DNA from: Sipunculus nudus
Taxonomy: Eukaryota; Annelida; Sipuncula; Golfingiida; Sipunculidae
Assembly: GCA_026874595.1 (NCBI GenBank)
Contig: CM049307.1
Span: 61,842,370-61,906,369 of the forward strand
DNA: 64,000 nucleotides
Reading direction: 5' to 3'
Part shown: positions 9,760 to 22,700 of the stretch, piece by piece
Position numbering within the stretch: position 1 is the first letter of the stretch
Layout of the letters: each line of letters begins with the position of its first letter
Notes under the pieces: model-generated
Told to the model about the DNA's origin: nothing
Databases searched by the model: none
Seen by the model: the letters and a program-made list of their open reading frames with translations, nothing else
Translations under genes and position numbers: made by a program

Positions 9760-10616
9760 GATGATGTGTATTCCCAGGGCATTGTTATCTCCAGTGAGCA
9801 GCCCTGACTCTTAATCTACCAGGCACCACTGACAGTGACACATGTCCAAATTTGAGATTTAAAAAGCATAAATTTCTTAATTAATAAGCACCTGTCTGAT
9901 AGTTGTGTACCAGTACCCTTGTAAAAAGTCTTTGGAAAAGGTGCAGGAAACAGCTCTGGCAGGGTCAGTTATTTGTTCTGCATGAACAACCATTGAATAT
10001 ACACACAGTTCCATTTCTCCACATTTTTGCCAATTGTATATTATTTTAAAAGTAATTTATGTTTTGTATAAATATGTTCAATTAATATATATAAGTATAA
10101 TAAATGTAATATATAAGCCCAGATAAAATCTTTGTACAAATTATGTGGTGATTATTTTCTCTTTTGGCGTATGTAACCCCCTCCCACCCCCCCCCCCCCC
10201 ACCCCCCACCCACCTAAAAAAAATCTTGTGAAAGGTTGTATGATAAAACTGTAACTTGTATAGATTAATGATATTTTTTCTTTAAAATACAAACATAAAT
10301 AATTACACCCAGAATGTTTAATTCACATGTAAAACCTGTTAGAAGTGTTCTCTTGGTGTATGTATTAAATGAAAATTGTTTATTGACAAAAAGATAGAAT
10401 GTTTATACCTAATGCTCCATCCCCACCCTTTGCTTAAATATCTGAAGCCTGAAATATGTGAGAGTATATGCATATGTGTGTAGTTGCATGGAAAAATTGT
10501 TTCAAAACCAGTGTATGTATAAATTTGCATATGCTGTGTCAAGTTGTAAACTGAGTACATAGTTCAAGAAGTGACTAATTTTGCCCCATTTGAAACTCTT
10601 GTTTTTCTCTTTTCAG
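9760..10616. other. Probable intron before the terminal exon, with a C tract
   Basis: No exon supported. A run of 14 C lies at 10187-10200 within a longer C/A-rich patch. The stretch ends in a polypyrimidine tract and acceptor (TTTTTCTCTTTTCAG) at 10616. Confidence 0.5.
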
Positions 10617-10887
10617 AATGATTAAGCGTTTGGACACCTGGTTACAAATATCGGAGGCTGCTCTGAGGTCTGTCTCTTCTGGCAGCACAGCAGGTGAAGG
10701 AGCTTCAGCTACCAGTGAAAATAGTTCTGATTCCAGTGATCAGGTGGCAGCACTATGCACTGGGTCAGCTGGACCAGATTTTCCTCTCCTGCCAGCCTCC
10801 AAAGGCTTCTGCATCACACTCAGGAAACACCTGGCTCAACTCAGGACCACAGTAGAAAGTGCTGGCATATCAGACTGTGCTGTGTGA
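10617..10887 (+). CDS. Terminal coding exon of an unidentified gene
   Basis: A strong acceptor (TTTTTCTCTTTTCAG) ends at 10616 and is followed by an open frame of about 90 codons to the TGA at 10885-10887. The exon starts with the third base of a split codon. The encoded C-terminus has a helical start (IKRLDTWLQISEAALRSV), a Ser/Gly/Thr/Ala-rich low-complexity stretch with SSDSSD near residues 22-42, a short PDFPLLPASKGF segment, and a final Leu/Arg helix. The ATG at 10618 is probably internal. No upstream exons were identified in the window and no family was recognised. Codon use and exon structure look genuine; the alternative is a chance frame after a cryptic acceptor. Confidence 0.6.
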
Positions 10888-11682
10888 TAACAAGAGCTGT
10901 TTTACTCTCTATCTAGGATATTTATTTTCATGTGTTGTTCATTTTCAGTGCTTATGCCAAAGTGGATCTCATGAATTTTAATACTTCAGCCTCATGGACA
11001 GTGAGAAGAGTTTAACATGTAATATCACCTGTTGCTGAATTATAAATGTCACAGTTTGATTAATGATGGAAAATGAAAAGGACTGGTCAGTGATGGTTCA
11101 CTTTGCTTTTGTGTGTTACTTTCTGCTTAAAGTGTGGTTTCACCACAGAACTGTCTCTAGATTATGGGCCATGTTGAACGAGTGTTCTTCCCCTGCAAAA
11201 TGTATTACTTAGGATGGCTCAGGTAATGTGTTGATGTAATGACATGTTTACCCTGTGGAGCCAGTTACCACATTGAGCCAGTTATGGTAGCAACAGTGTT
11301 TTCTCACATTGAGATAAGTTTGGGCACAATATTGTGTTGACCACATAAAACAAAGTTTGGTAACACAGTGACACACATAAGACCTTGAAATCTGCTGTAC
11401 CTAATATATTGACCCCAGTAAACAGTCTGACATGTACATTAGTATTCATTATGAAACCATCAATCCAACCACATCCAAGTTCGACTTGCCATTGGACGAT
11501 TGATCGCTGGGCAAGGTTCCATTTTGATGCTGTTTGTTACTTTGTATTTGTATATCTCTGGCAGGATAAGGTTCTTTGCATGTGCATACATAATTGTTTA
11601 CAATAGATTATGCAAAAATGCAATCTATTCAATTGATTTTGAAAGAAAACAACCAAGCATCAATTAATCGACACACCACAAG
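10888..11682 (+). other. 3' flank or UTR of the terminal exon
   Basis: No further coding sequence and no clear AATAAA signal before the minisatellite. Degenerate copies of words such as TGTGTTGACC and AAGTTTGG near 11335-11360 foreshadow the array that follows. Confidence 0.45.
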
Positions 11683-12640
11683 TGTTGACCCATGGAGACA
11701 AGTTTGGTTGGACCATTGTATTGACCCATGGAGACAAGTTTGGAAGCACCATTGTGTTGACCCATGGAACCAGGTTTGGTTTGACCATTTGTTGACCCAT
11801 GGAGACAAATTTGGTTGTCCGTTGTGTTGACCCAGGGAGACAAGTTTGGTTGTCCATTGTGTTGACCTATGGGGACAAGTTTGGTTGGACCATTGTGTTG
11901 ACCCATGGAGACAAGTTTGGTTCGACCATTGTGTTGACCCATGGAGACAAGTTTGGTTGGACCAATGTGTTGACCCATGGAGACAAGTTTGGTTGGACCA
12001 ATGTGTTGACCCATGGAGACAAGTTTGGTTGGACCATTGTGTTGACCCATGGAGACAAGTTTGGTTGGACCAATGTGTTGACCCATGGAAACAAGTTTGG
12101 TTGGACCAATGTGTTCACCCATGGAGACAAGTTTGGTTGGTCCATTGTGTTGACCCATGGAGACAGGTTTGGTTGGACCATTGTGTTGACCCATGGAGAC
12201 AAGTTTGGTTGGACCAATGTGTTGACCCATGGAAACAAGTTTGGTTGGACCAATGTGTTCACCCATGGAGACAAGTTTGGTTGGTCCATTGTGTTGACCC
12301 ATGGAGACAGGTTTGGTTGGACCATTGTGTTGACCCATGGAGACAAGTTTGGTTGGACCATAGGTTGACCCATGGAGACAAGTTTGGTTCAACCATTGTG
12401 TTGACCCAAGGAGACAAGTTTGGTTGGACCATTCTGTTGACCCATGGAGACAAGTTTGGAAGCACAAGTGTGTTGACCCATGGAAACAAGTTTGGTTGGA
12501 CCATTGTTTTGACCCATCGAGACAAGTTTGGAAGCACCAATGTGTTGACCCATGGAAACAAGTTTCATTGGACCATTGTGTAGACCACATTCATCAAGGT
12601 TTGGTTGTATCATTGTGTTGACCACATTGACTGAAGTTGT
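11683..12640. repeat. 36-bp minisatellite, about 26 units, with a 144-bp higher-order repeat
   Basis: The unit is 'gtgttgacccatggagacaa' followed by 'gtttggttggaccatt'. Recurrent variants (GACCAATG, GGAAACAAG, GTTCACCC, GGTCCATTG, GACAGG) form a four-unit block of 144 bp that is repeated once: GTTCACCC occurs at 12113 and again at 12257. Because 36 is a multiple of three and the unit lacks stops in several frames, long frames run on both strands (up to 308 codons). They have no independent support as genes. Confidence 0.95.
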
Positions 12641-13328
12641 GTTTCCCTGGTGTACCAGATAGGGCTATGCTAGGTTGCTCTACTGTGTTGACTCGAGGGA
12701 GAAAAAGTTTGGTTGCACCAGTATGGTATCCTCAGGGAGCCAAGTTTGGTTCACTGATAGTACATTAATATTAACATGTAGAGTGGAGTTCACTGATGTA
12801 ACAAGCAATTTTTACACTTGATGGTGCTTGCATGCAAAAATTACAGGACAGAACCTACCTGTATGTTCCAGATACTTGTACTTAAAAGTCCCATAGGGTC
12901 ATTCAGCTTTCTGTGTCTTGACAGGATGAACACCATATTATAGAATGATGTTTTCAAAACTGTCATTTATAATTCCATATTAGTATTCATTTTGTGGCAC
13001 TTTATCTCTTTAAAATTATGCAAGAAAACTTTGAATGTTAGACTCTTCTTTCAAGGTGTGTTGAGGAGAGCTTGTTTTCCTAATTAAGTATGTGATATCA
13101 GAATTGATTCATACTGTTCATATTATCACTGTTTGGAATAATAATATTTCACAAATAATTTACTGTCTCAAAAGCCTCCTAATACTGCTGAATTAAAAGG
13201 GCTACTCACATAGGGGGGTGAATGAACTCATATTTAGATAAAATTTAGTCAAACATTAGGCATAAGAGGCATACAGTGGGGGCTGTATGGTCTTAAACAT
13301 TTCTTATGAACTGATATAACTGACTTTT
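12641..13328. other. Intergenic stretch
   Basis: Degenerate echoes of the 36-bp unit persist to about 12755. After that nothing is recognised. Confidence 0.5.
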
Positions 13329-13634
13329 TTAGGCCAAAAAAAAATTAAAGGTATGTCTCAGGCACTTTTTTTTTTTCAGAAATCAGTGAGGGCGGACTAT
13401 ATTTTATTTTGGACCGTTTTTGAATGTTTAGATAAAAATGTCATATGATCAGGGAAAAGCATGAAAATAATAGAATTTTATGGCTAAACAGGTAAAAGCA
13501 CTACATAACAAAGGAAATCTGATCAAAATTGTTATCTGCTTGAAAGATGAAAATCAAAATAAAAATTTTTGATGCAGGGAGTTAAATTGATGCAAGCAGC
13601 GCCTGAGATCCATACCTTTTATTTTTTGGCCTTA
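13329..13634. mobile_element. MITE with TTAGGCCAAAA termini
   Basis: The left end runs TTAGGCCA, an A tract, then GGTATGTCTCAGGCAC. The right end read in reverse is TAAGGCCA, an A-rich tract, then GGTATGGATCTCAGGCGC. These form imperfect ~35-bp terminal inverted repeats around about 235 bp of non-coding DNA. A single terminus of the same family lies at 20949-20985. Confidence 0.75.
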
Positions 13635-14136
13635 GTACAGTTTCTTTTCTGATATGTTATTATTCTCTTAACCTGCATTGTTAAAGTAAATTGTATGTAA
13701 AGTACAGAGGCTTTTACCGAGCATTGTATGAAGTTCTGTACACTGACCTCCTGTAATTGTGTAACAGTCATGGATCACACATTAAAACTTTACACAAGGC
13801 ATGTGATATTTGTCAGTATATTTTGATTTGTTGCTGTATATCAGTGTGTGTGTAGATGTATATACAATAATGTATGTATAGGTGGTGATAACTGGTTGTA
13901 TGACTGCAGGCAAGATGACCAGTCACTGGTTCAGAAACAGTTCCAAAGCACAGCATTGTATGCATGTGATTGGATGATTTATCACTATAGGGTAATTCTT
14001 AACATGTTATGTTGTGTTTCAGATAGTTATATTATATAAAATTACATTTAAAAAACACATATAAACAAGTCTGATCAAAATCTATCATCCAGGTGGAATC
14101 GTAGAGATAAAGAACAAGAATACACAGAAAAAGTCC
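13635..14136. other. Intergenic stretch
   Basis: Nothing recognised beyond low-complexity TGTATA-rich text around 13840-13880. Confidence 0.4.
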
Positions 14137-14215
14137 GACCACCCCATATGGGAATCAAACCCATGACCCTCCGACTGCTAATCGTCTGCTCTACCACTGA
14201 GCTAACAGGGATCCC
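14137..14215 (-). mobile_element. tRNA-derived SINE head (tRNA-like, minus strand)
   Basis: On minus this carries a pol III A box TTAGCTCAGTGGTAGAGC (14188-14205) and a B box GGGTTTGATTCCC (14150-14162) at tRNA spacing. The D-arm is well formed, but the anticodon arm pairs poorly (loop TTAGCAG) and no acceptor stem closes. This suggests a SINE head rather than a working tRNA gene. The tail toward 14085 is A-rich. Confidence 0.7.
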
Positions 14216-15055
14216 CAACTTCCTCCAAGTATCAGCACACTTTCATAGGAACCAGCCAAACGACATCACTACTGTATCTGCATGTGTCGACACAGTGACT
14301 TTGCATGCAGCATTGATAAACTGAAATCTTAGCTCAATCAACCATGGATGAAGTTTGCTGCCTTGATTGAAATTGGAGAAGTTCTTCAGGTTTGTTAATG
14401 AGAAATGGGTTCTATTTCAAGACTGCCTGATTGGCATGTTCGCAGGGGAAAAATAATTATTTGGCATATTTCAAGTTTGATTGTTTATTCATTTATATGT
14501 TATAAATGTTAATTCAGCTTCATGGTATTAACTGTTGTTGAGACATGGAAAGTACTTCATGAAGAACCAGCCTGAAGCCAGGAGTTAGTATTTGGACCTG
14601 AGGATTAGAGGTACTTTGACCTGAAGATTAGAGGAACTGAGATTCATCAACACCTAAGCTTGGACGGCCAGTTGCACATAGTTGGGACAACCACAGTTTA
14701 TGTTGATCTAGTACCTCCAGTTTGTAATTGTCATTTTTTATACAATCTTCTTCAATAAATAATCTGTATATTCAACATCACTGAGATCTCATCTATTCAT
14801 CAACAGACCAAAATATACCAAAAAATCCCTTGTGATAAGACAAGGGTGAAAGGGCATGCAGGTTTTACTTAAGCAACAAATTCTTTTACACATTTGCAGG
14901 GATATATATATATATACAGATGCAGAAAAAGATTGACTAGGGAACTGACTAAATATTTGGCTGCTCAACATGAGGAGTATAGGTAAGGGTCTGAAGTCTT
15001 TAGCAGAATGAACAAACAGTTGAGAAGAGGGTTCAAATTCATGAGTTTTGGCAAT
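14216..15055. other. Intergenic stretch
   Basis: Short local repeats (CCTGAGGATTAGAGG / CCTGAAGATTAGAGG near 14595-14640) and a TA microsatellite near 14905. No gene is supported. Confidence 0.4.
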
Positions 15056-17370
15056 GCAGAACTCTGGGAAGGGACCAACTTCAAAAGGCAGGGGATGAAT
15101 GGTCCAGGGAAGATACCAACTTCAAGGGCAGGGGATGGAGGGTACAGGGAAGGGACCAGCTTCATCAGACAGTGGATGGAGGGTCCAGGGAAGATACCAA
15201 CTTCATTAGACAGGGGATGAAGGGTCCAGGGAAGATACCAACTTCAAAAGGCAGGGGATGAAGGGTCCAGGGAAGAGTTCGAGAGACCAACTTCATTAGA
15301 CAGGGGATGGAGGGTCCAGGGAAGGGACCAGCTTCATCAGACAGTGGATGGAGGGTCCAGGGAAGATACTAACTTCAAAAGGCAGGGGATGAATGGTCCA
15401 GGGAAGATACCAACTTCAAGGGCAGGGGATGGAGGGTACAGGGAAGGGACCAGCTTCATCAGACAGTGGATGGAGGGTCCAGGGAAGATACCAACTTCAT
15501 TAGACAGGGGATGAAGGGTCCAGGGAAGATACCAACTTCAAAAGGCAGGGGATGAAGGGTCCAGGGAAGAGTTCGAGAGACCAACTTCATTAGACAGGGG
15601 ATGGAGGGTCTAGGGAAGGGACCAGCTTCATCAGACAGTGGATGGAGGGTCAAGGGAAGATGCCAACTTCAAAAGGCAGGGGATGAATGGTCCAGGGAAG
15701 ATACCAACTTCAAGGGCAGGGGATGGAGGGTACAGGGAAGGGACCAGCTTCATCAGACAGTGGATGGAGGGTCCAGGGAAGATACCAACTTCATTAGACA
15801 GGGGATGAAGGGTCCAGGGAAGATACCAACTTCAAAAGGCAGGGGATGAAGGGTCCAGGGAAGAGTTCGAGAGACCAACTTCATTAGACAGGGGATGGAG
15901 GGTCTAGGGAAGGGACCAGCTTCATCAGACAGTGGATGGAGGGTCCAGGGAAGATGCCAACTTCAAAAGGCAGGGGATGAATGGTCCAGGGAAGATACCA
16001 ACTTCAAAAGGCAGTGGAACGAGGGTCCAGGGAAGGGACCAGCTTCATCAGACAGTGGATGGAGGGTCCAGGGAAGATACTAACTTCATTAGACAGAGGA
16101 TGAAGGGTCCAGGGAAGATACCAACTTCAAAAGGCAGGGGATGGAGGGTCCAGGGAAGGGACCAGCTTCATCAGACAGTGGATGGAGGGTCCAGGGAAGA
16201 TACCAACTGCATTAGACAGGGGATGAAGGGTCCAGGGAAGATACCAACTTCAAAAGGCAGGGGATGAAGGGTCCAGGGAAGAGTTCGAGAGACCAACTTC
16301 ATTAGACAGGGGATGGAGGGTCCAGGGAAGGGACCAGCTTCATCAGACAGTGGATGGAGGGTCCAGGGAAGATACCAACTTCAAAAGGCAGGGGATGAAT
16401 GGTCCAGGGAAGATACCAACTTCAAAAGGCAGGGGATGGAGGGTCCAGGGAAGGGACCAGCTTCATCAGACAGTGGATAGAGGGTCCAGGGAAGATACTT
16501 ACTTCAAAAGGCAGGGGATGAATGGTCCAGGGAAGATACCAACTTCAAAAGGCAGGGGATGGAGGGTCCAGAGAATGGACCAACTTCATGGGGCAAGGAA
16601 TGGAGGGTGCAGGGAAGGGACCAACATCATAAGGCAGGGGGTGGAGGGTCCAGGGAAAGGGCCAACTTCATTGGCCACGGGATGGGGGATCCAGGGAAGA
16701 TACCAAATTCAAAAGGTAGGGGATAGAGGGTCCAGGGAAAGGGTAAACTTCATGGGGCAAGGGGTGGGGGATCCAGTGAAGATACAAACTCCAAATGGCA
16801 GGGGATGAAGGGTCCAGGGAAGGGACTAACTTCATGGGGCAAAGGATAGGGGTCTATTGAAGATTCCAACTTCATGAGGTTTGGGATGGAGGGTCCAGGG
16901 AAAGGGCCAACTTCATGGGCTACAGGATTGGGGAACCATTCAAGATACCAACTTCATCCGACAGCCGACAGGGGATGGAGGGTCCAGGGAAGAGACCTAC
17001 TTCATTAGATAGGGGATGGAGGGTCCAGGGGAGAGACCAACTTCATGAGGTTAGCAAAGGAGGGTCCAGGGTAGATACCAACTTTAAAAGGCAGGGGATG
17101 GAAGGTCCAAGGAAAGGGCCAACTTCATGGAGGCAAGGGATTGGAGGGTTCAAGGAAGATACCAATTCAAAAAGGCAGGTGATTGGGGGTCTAGGGAACA
17201 TTCAAACTTCATCAGACAGGAGATGGAGGATCCAGGGAAGGGACCAACTTCAAAAGGCAGGGGATGGAGGGTCCAGGGAGATGACAACTTTATTCGACAG
17301 TGAATATAGGGACCTAAATGAGACACTGGATGAAGGGTCCAGGGAGGGGATCAACCACCTTCAACAGCAA
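15056..17370. repeat. ~41-bp minisatellite, over 50 units, with a ~294-bp higher-order repeat
   Basis: The unit contains 'ggatgaagggtccagggaag' followed by 'ataccaacttcaaaaggcag' or variants with 'ggaccagcttcatcagacag'. A marker variant with GAGTTCGAGAGA occurs at 15275, 15569, 15863 and 16281. The first three are exactly 294 bp apart; the last gap is 418 bp. Units degenerate after about 16560. Frames read through parts of it but are driven by the repeat. Confidence 0.95.
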
Positions 17371-18165
17371 GAGTGATGAATGGTATAGAAAAGGGACCAA
17401 TGTCCCGAGCACTTTAATGGTTTAACTGAGGGACCAAATTAATGAAGGTATGGTCAGAATTAATTACTGTTGGTTATGAATGGTTCTCAGATGGTATGAG
17501 ATTTGCCACAATGGTCTGTTCAGGAAACGGCCCTGGGTCAGTCCAAAGTATGTTTACCCTCAAATTCAAACTGTATTCATGACCACACCAAATGAACCGA
17601 AAGGAAAAGCATACACCTTATTGTTACAGGAGAGCATTGGTTGTGGGAATTCACAATATATGAGATTATAAAGGGATCTATTAATGTTAATCTGCTCAGA
17701 GAGACACTCACTGATAACTAATGAGCAATGCATACACCTGTCTTTCACATTCAGCCACAGCCAGAGTTCAAAGAAAAAAAGAAATACTTGTCAAAAAGCA
17801 ATATGAATTTAATAATTTTACAAAGATTTCTCATTCTTTATAACCGGTTATTGAGCAATACAAATTTCTATACAGGTAGAATTTTACACAACAAACTTAG
17901 GATTTTTATATAAAAATCAGGGACACCAACTGATCTGGAGCCCCAGCTACAGGTGTATATTTACAATTAATCTATATATAGGCTCAATTCAACAGGGTAC
18001 TCTTGTGGACTAGTACAATGTACACGTACAAAGAACTAATACATGTCTTATGGACCATTCTACTTGGTGAATGAATATACATACATTAAGTGTACAGATC
18101 AGTGCGATGGCTATATGCAAACTGTCTCTGCATGTATATTTTTAATAGCTGATAAAAATGCACAG
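17371..18165. other. Intergenic stretch
   Basis: Last decayed minisatellite units fade out by about 17450. A 63-codon frame at 17480-17671 has no splice or homology support. Confidence 0.4.
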
Positions 18166-18455
18166 CCTGTAGGCATGAATCTACAATGTGTAGGCATTAG
18201 TTTACAACCCGTGTGGATTAATCTACCACTTGTAGACATCAGTATTACAACCTGTAGGCATTAGTCTACAACCTGTAGGCATTAGTCTACAACCTGTAGG
18301 CATTAGTCTTAAACATGTAGGCATTAGTCAACAACCTGTAGGCTTTAGTCTACAACCTGTAGGCTTTAGTCTACAATCTGTAGGCATAAGTCTACAACCT
18401 GTGGGCTTATATCTACATTGTGTTAACATTACTCTTTGATGTGTAGGCATTAGAC
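18166..18455. repeat. 21-bp minisatellite
   Basis: Unit ACAACCTGTAGGCATTAGTCT in about 13 imperfect copies. The cleanest run is 18250-18400, with degenerate units at both ends. Confidence 0.9.
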
Positions 18456-19443
18456 TTCAACCTCCATCTCAAGACTGACCAACCATTCCTTCTGTCTCAA
18501 CTTTAAGCCAATAATATGAAGGCCAAAATGTTTTGTGACTGTATCTCCTTTTGTTAATTCCCTATGTCCTACTCTGTCACAAAACAATTTGTCCTTAATT
18601 TTTTGTCTCCTCTGCTTTTCATTTATGATGCCCCTTGAGAAAACGGACAAATGCAAATGTGACACAATACACAGAGGTCCCATGAAGGTCATGCAAAATG
18701 TGATGAAAACAGTCATGTGTCCTATCTCACAACATGTTTGTATTTGGCTTTTTTCTCCTCGCAGTAAGCAAAATATATCATGAAAACAATACAAATATCC
18801 TTCAGAATACCCAATTATTTTCAGTCTCTTTCCTTCCCCACAGTGATTGCTTGCACATTTCATATAACACGAGAACAAAATTATCTTATCAATCAGTTAT
18901 CCCAATTGATATATATAATAATGGAAAAACTTATTTTATCAGCTCGTACTTTGGCTTTATAAATATGTCAACTTAATACTCAAGTTTTCTTGTAAACCTT
19001 ATTAACAACTAAAACAAAACAAAATTACACACAGTTACTCCAATATAGGATATATGATGGTTACATGTAATAATAATGTGCTAGATCGTTTTCTGTCATA
19101 AATGAGTACAAAAGTATATTGATTATTCTTACAATGTGACTGTGTATATATAATATACACAAATGTGTATCTGCTTCACATTTATGATTATAGAAAATAA
19201 TAAATACATGTATTCTTATCTAAATAACAATAATTAATTCCTTTGGCCTACATTATGTTTTCTAACAACCAGTGAAGTGGGGTACAAAAAAAAGTGAGTG
19301 CTACATTACATGTGACCAGGTAATCACCCAATCAGGAAACAAAGATACAGAACCAGACCCAGCACGGGGCAAAAGAGACAGTACAGCTCCCCCCCCCCCC
19401 AAAAAAAGGGTTCAACTTCAATCCAGGCATATTTTGCTTTCCT
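18456..19443. other. Intergenic stretch
   Basis: A 142-codon minus-strand frame (18450-18878) overlaps here but has no domain, splice or context support. A run of 12 C followed by 7 A lies at 19389-19407. Confidence 0.45.
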
Positions 19444-19795
19444 TATTGCCTCCACCTGGAGGGTATGTTTTCATCCCTGTTTGTGTGCAAGTGTTTGTGT
19501 GTTGTTCACAACATAACTCACACAATCATGCAAGGAATCTCATGTAATTGTCAGGACATTTCAGGACTAGGCCAATGGAGAAACAATTCAGATTTGGTGT
19601 CGATCTAGCACATGATCCAGATTTAGGAAAGTCATCAAGGAATATTCACAAATGTACAGTAACTTATGCCCAAGTGAACGTGGGAATATGGACCATATAG
19701 GTGAATGCAAACAAGGTTTTGGGAGCATCTAACAATAGGGACTGATCACATGGCAGAGACTTGCATTCCTTTGAATGCAGATTTCTAGTTATGTC
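19444..19795. repeat. Dispersed repeat 'CTCCACC-GGAGGGTATG' family
   Basis: Shares with 39645-40105 the succession CTCCACC..GGAGGGTATG, 'caggacatttcaggactagg' (there 'cagggcatttcaggaatagg'), AATATTCACAAATGTACAGT, and a 3' part with AAGTGAATGCAAACA and CTTGCATTC. It is non-coding. Short relics of the 5' end also appear near 1575, 26270 and 45045. Confidence 0.7.
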
Positions 19796-22700
19796 TTAAT
19801 TTTATCTTAACAACCATTCAAGACCCCAGGGCTTCTTATAACAGGACCACATTGGTTGCCTGGGTGACCTCAATCAAAATTCATAAACATCCTCTTCCAA
19901 CAAACCTTCAACAGTTCACACTTTTATAAACAACAGGTTAATGTTCATATGGTAACAATCATAAAATTAATATCTATATACATTACCCTTCACTAGCCAT
20001 GACTATGCAGATGATTATTACTACTATTGCATCAGTTAACCCTTTAACAGTTAACCCTTAACCATCCAGAATGTTCTGACTCACATGCCATGTGACTGTT
20101 CTCGATAAAAGCATGAAATAAACAATAACATCTTGTTTTTTCTAAAACTGGTACACATTAAGATTGAAACATTTTTTTGCAAAGATTCTGCCAAATTTGT
20201 TGATATACTTATTAAAATATACCCCCTTTTTACACTGTATGTAAACATTTCACAACTGTTTGCAGGTCAGGGCTAATATTTCTACCATAACAATGATGCA
20301 GGCTACCTTGTATCTTGGGATACTGTGAGTGATTCAGCTGCAGACAGGAAGCATAAAACAATAGAAAAAAAAAGATAACAATAGGACTCCTCTTACACTA
20401 AGAACAAACCAAATGAACTGCAAGTGCATTTATAAACTTGTTGTGCCACTCTGTGCTGCATTAACATATGCTTAAGTTAAAACTCTCTAACAAGAAAAAG
20501 TAAAGAGTGAAATGAGTCAATAGCACTCAGCTGGGCTGGATTCCTCTTTCACAGCAGCCATTTAAACTCTAAAACTGCATTACAAGATGAAACTTGTATG
20601 GTTCTTTGGTCTAAGTTAAATGCCTCATTCGCCATTTTATCTGTGTGAATATGAGATGTGACCATGTTGACTGTTTTACTAATAGTGCAGAAAATATAAA
20701 TCCAGCTTTGCATCAATTGACGGAAGTGTATACAGACACAGACTGTAACTGCTCCTGCTATTGGAGGAGTCATCTGCGACAATACTACATATGTTATTTA
20801 AAATGAACCCTGGATGACACCAATACAAGTAAAATGGCAACCTTGGTATCCTCAGGCCAAGCAGTGTTCGACGTGTTGTGCTTTCAGGGTTACAATACAT
20901 GTCCTCTTATCATCAAATGTTGTCTACCTTAATACTAGGATTTTATGATTAGGCCAAAAAAAAAAGGTATGGTTCTCAGGCACCGCCTGCCTCAATTTTA
21001 TATTGATACATTAACTTCTGTAATATATTATTGTAAGACATTATATAATTGTATATTTTGTACTATATAATATGATCTTTCACTATATTCTATTTGTACT
21101 CAAATGAAGTAATCAGCAAAAATATTTTAACCTTTTACAAACTTGAAAGTTGATTAAATCTGATAACGCTTTCAGATCCATTAAACCATGTCACTTAAGC
21201 AAGGAAGCTTATTTTGTCAGGTAAAAACAACACTTATAAACCTTGCTTGGTGGAGGAAAAGTAACAACAATTTAGACAGAACTTCACAAGCTAGATCAGT
21301 GTAATTCAATAATAAAGTAGCCTAAAAATAGTTTCTTGTCAATGCAATAGTCTGTTGGCAAACTTTCAGATACTTTAATCTTTGCAAGGGTTCTCATGTT
21401 TCCAGGAGCTGTATATGTTTCAGAAAGGAGCAACTAATATGAACTTATACAGGATGAACAAAACAAGGGTTTACCAAAACAAGAATACTGTTAGCAATAG
21501 GAGCATATCCTGTACTATTAAAGGCAGCTATTCACCTACCTAATCAGTAGAACTTGTGTGATTTCTGTGTATTTATCAATGAGCTGTAGGTCATTCCTGC
21601 TCAGAACTTGTTTATCTACAAGCTGTTTGTAAACATGGTACATGCGCCAATGCTGACAAACAGAAAAACACTAAAGTTTAACCAAAAGGTGGCTGGTTGG
21701 ATAAGTGTGAGAGTAAAAGGTCACTTATTGCAAAAAACACAATTTGCAAAACTGTGGTTTCATCTGCCTTGCCAGGTGATGTCCTTTTTGAATGTGTTTG
21801 GATTATTTTGGCAGGCCTCCTACTTGTTATAAACACATGGGTATTAACAAAACGAACAGCCTGAGTAACATGAGATCCTCGTTTCCAGTCTATCCTGTTA
21901 AATGATTAATGGGATTTTCTTTAATTAACAGACCAGATATTGGAAAAGACCCCTTTAAATATCTACAGGGCCAACCACTTGAACTAAATGGTGAATAAAT
22001 GTAGACAGGACTGGTTCCAAGTACCTAGATAAAATATGTGCCTAACAAATTCTGGAACAGCCTTTGCAGCTTGATTAATGTAAAACAAAACTATCACTGA
22101 CATGTAATCTTTTTTTAGGCTTTGAGGAAAATACTGGCATCTGTAGCTTCCCTAAAACTGTCCTAAATAGTCCTAACGGTAAAACCTGCCTGAAACTTAA
22201 TACAGTAACAGAGCATATTCAGTGAATTACGTACTGTCAGAACAATATGTGAAAATGTATAAAGGAGTGCGCCTGAATGCTGATGTAATTCAAGCAAATA
22301 ATCTGATATTTTTCACACCACCCTACGCATAAATATAATTACCACAGTCTTTTTAATGTCCTGCAAGCTAACAAATGCTCCACTTGGGAGAAAGCAGGTT
22401 TATATTTCGCTTTGTGGCAAACTGTATTGTAGTCAGAAATGATCATTTCAAGTACAGTCCTGTGCATTTGTGGGCTATCCTTATAAATCAGTGAAGGACA
22501 AGACAACACAGCATACACCAATTATTAAGACCATGTGCTTTTAGAGATACAAGATCATACAAGAAAATAACACAGATGAGGGTTTGCTTATAATCTGGGG
22601 GGGGGGGGAATCTTTTCATATTTGCATACAAGTTAAACTGTATAGATATTCAATCACAGGGTTAAATTTTAGCCCCAGAAAATACAACATCCACAATCCT

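Noticed and set aside
11664-12590. 308-codon minus-strand frame and several overlapping plus and minus frames
   Set aside because: All are produced by the 36-bp minisatellite, whose unit is a multiple of three and stop-free in several frames; opposite-strand frames are equally open, so none is a gene.
14137-14215. Functional tRNA gene (Ala-like anticodon loop)
   Set aside because: Anticodon stem pairs poorly and the acceptor stem does not close; best explained as a SINE head.
15008-17376. Gly/Arg/Gln-rich plus-strand frames of 60-153 codons
   Set aside because: Read-through of the 41-bp minisatellite in rotating frames; breaks fall where unit length varies.
18450-18878. 142-codon minus-strand frame
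   Set aside because: No recognisable domain, splice context or promoter; Cys/His-rich composition typical of chance frames in this DNA. Kept only as a note because of its length.
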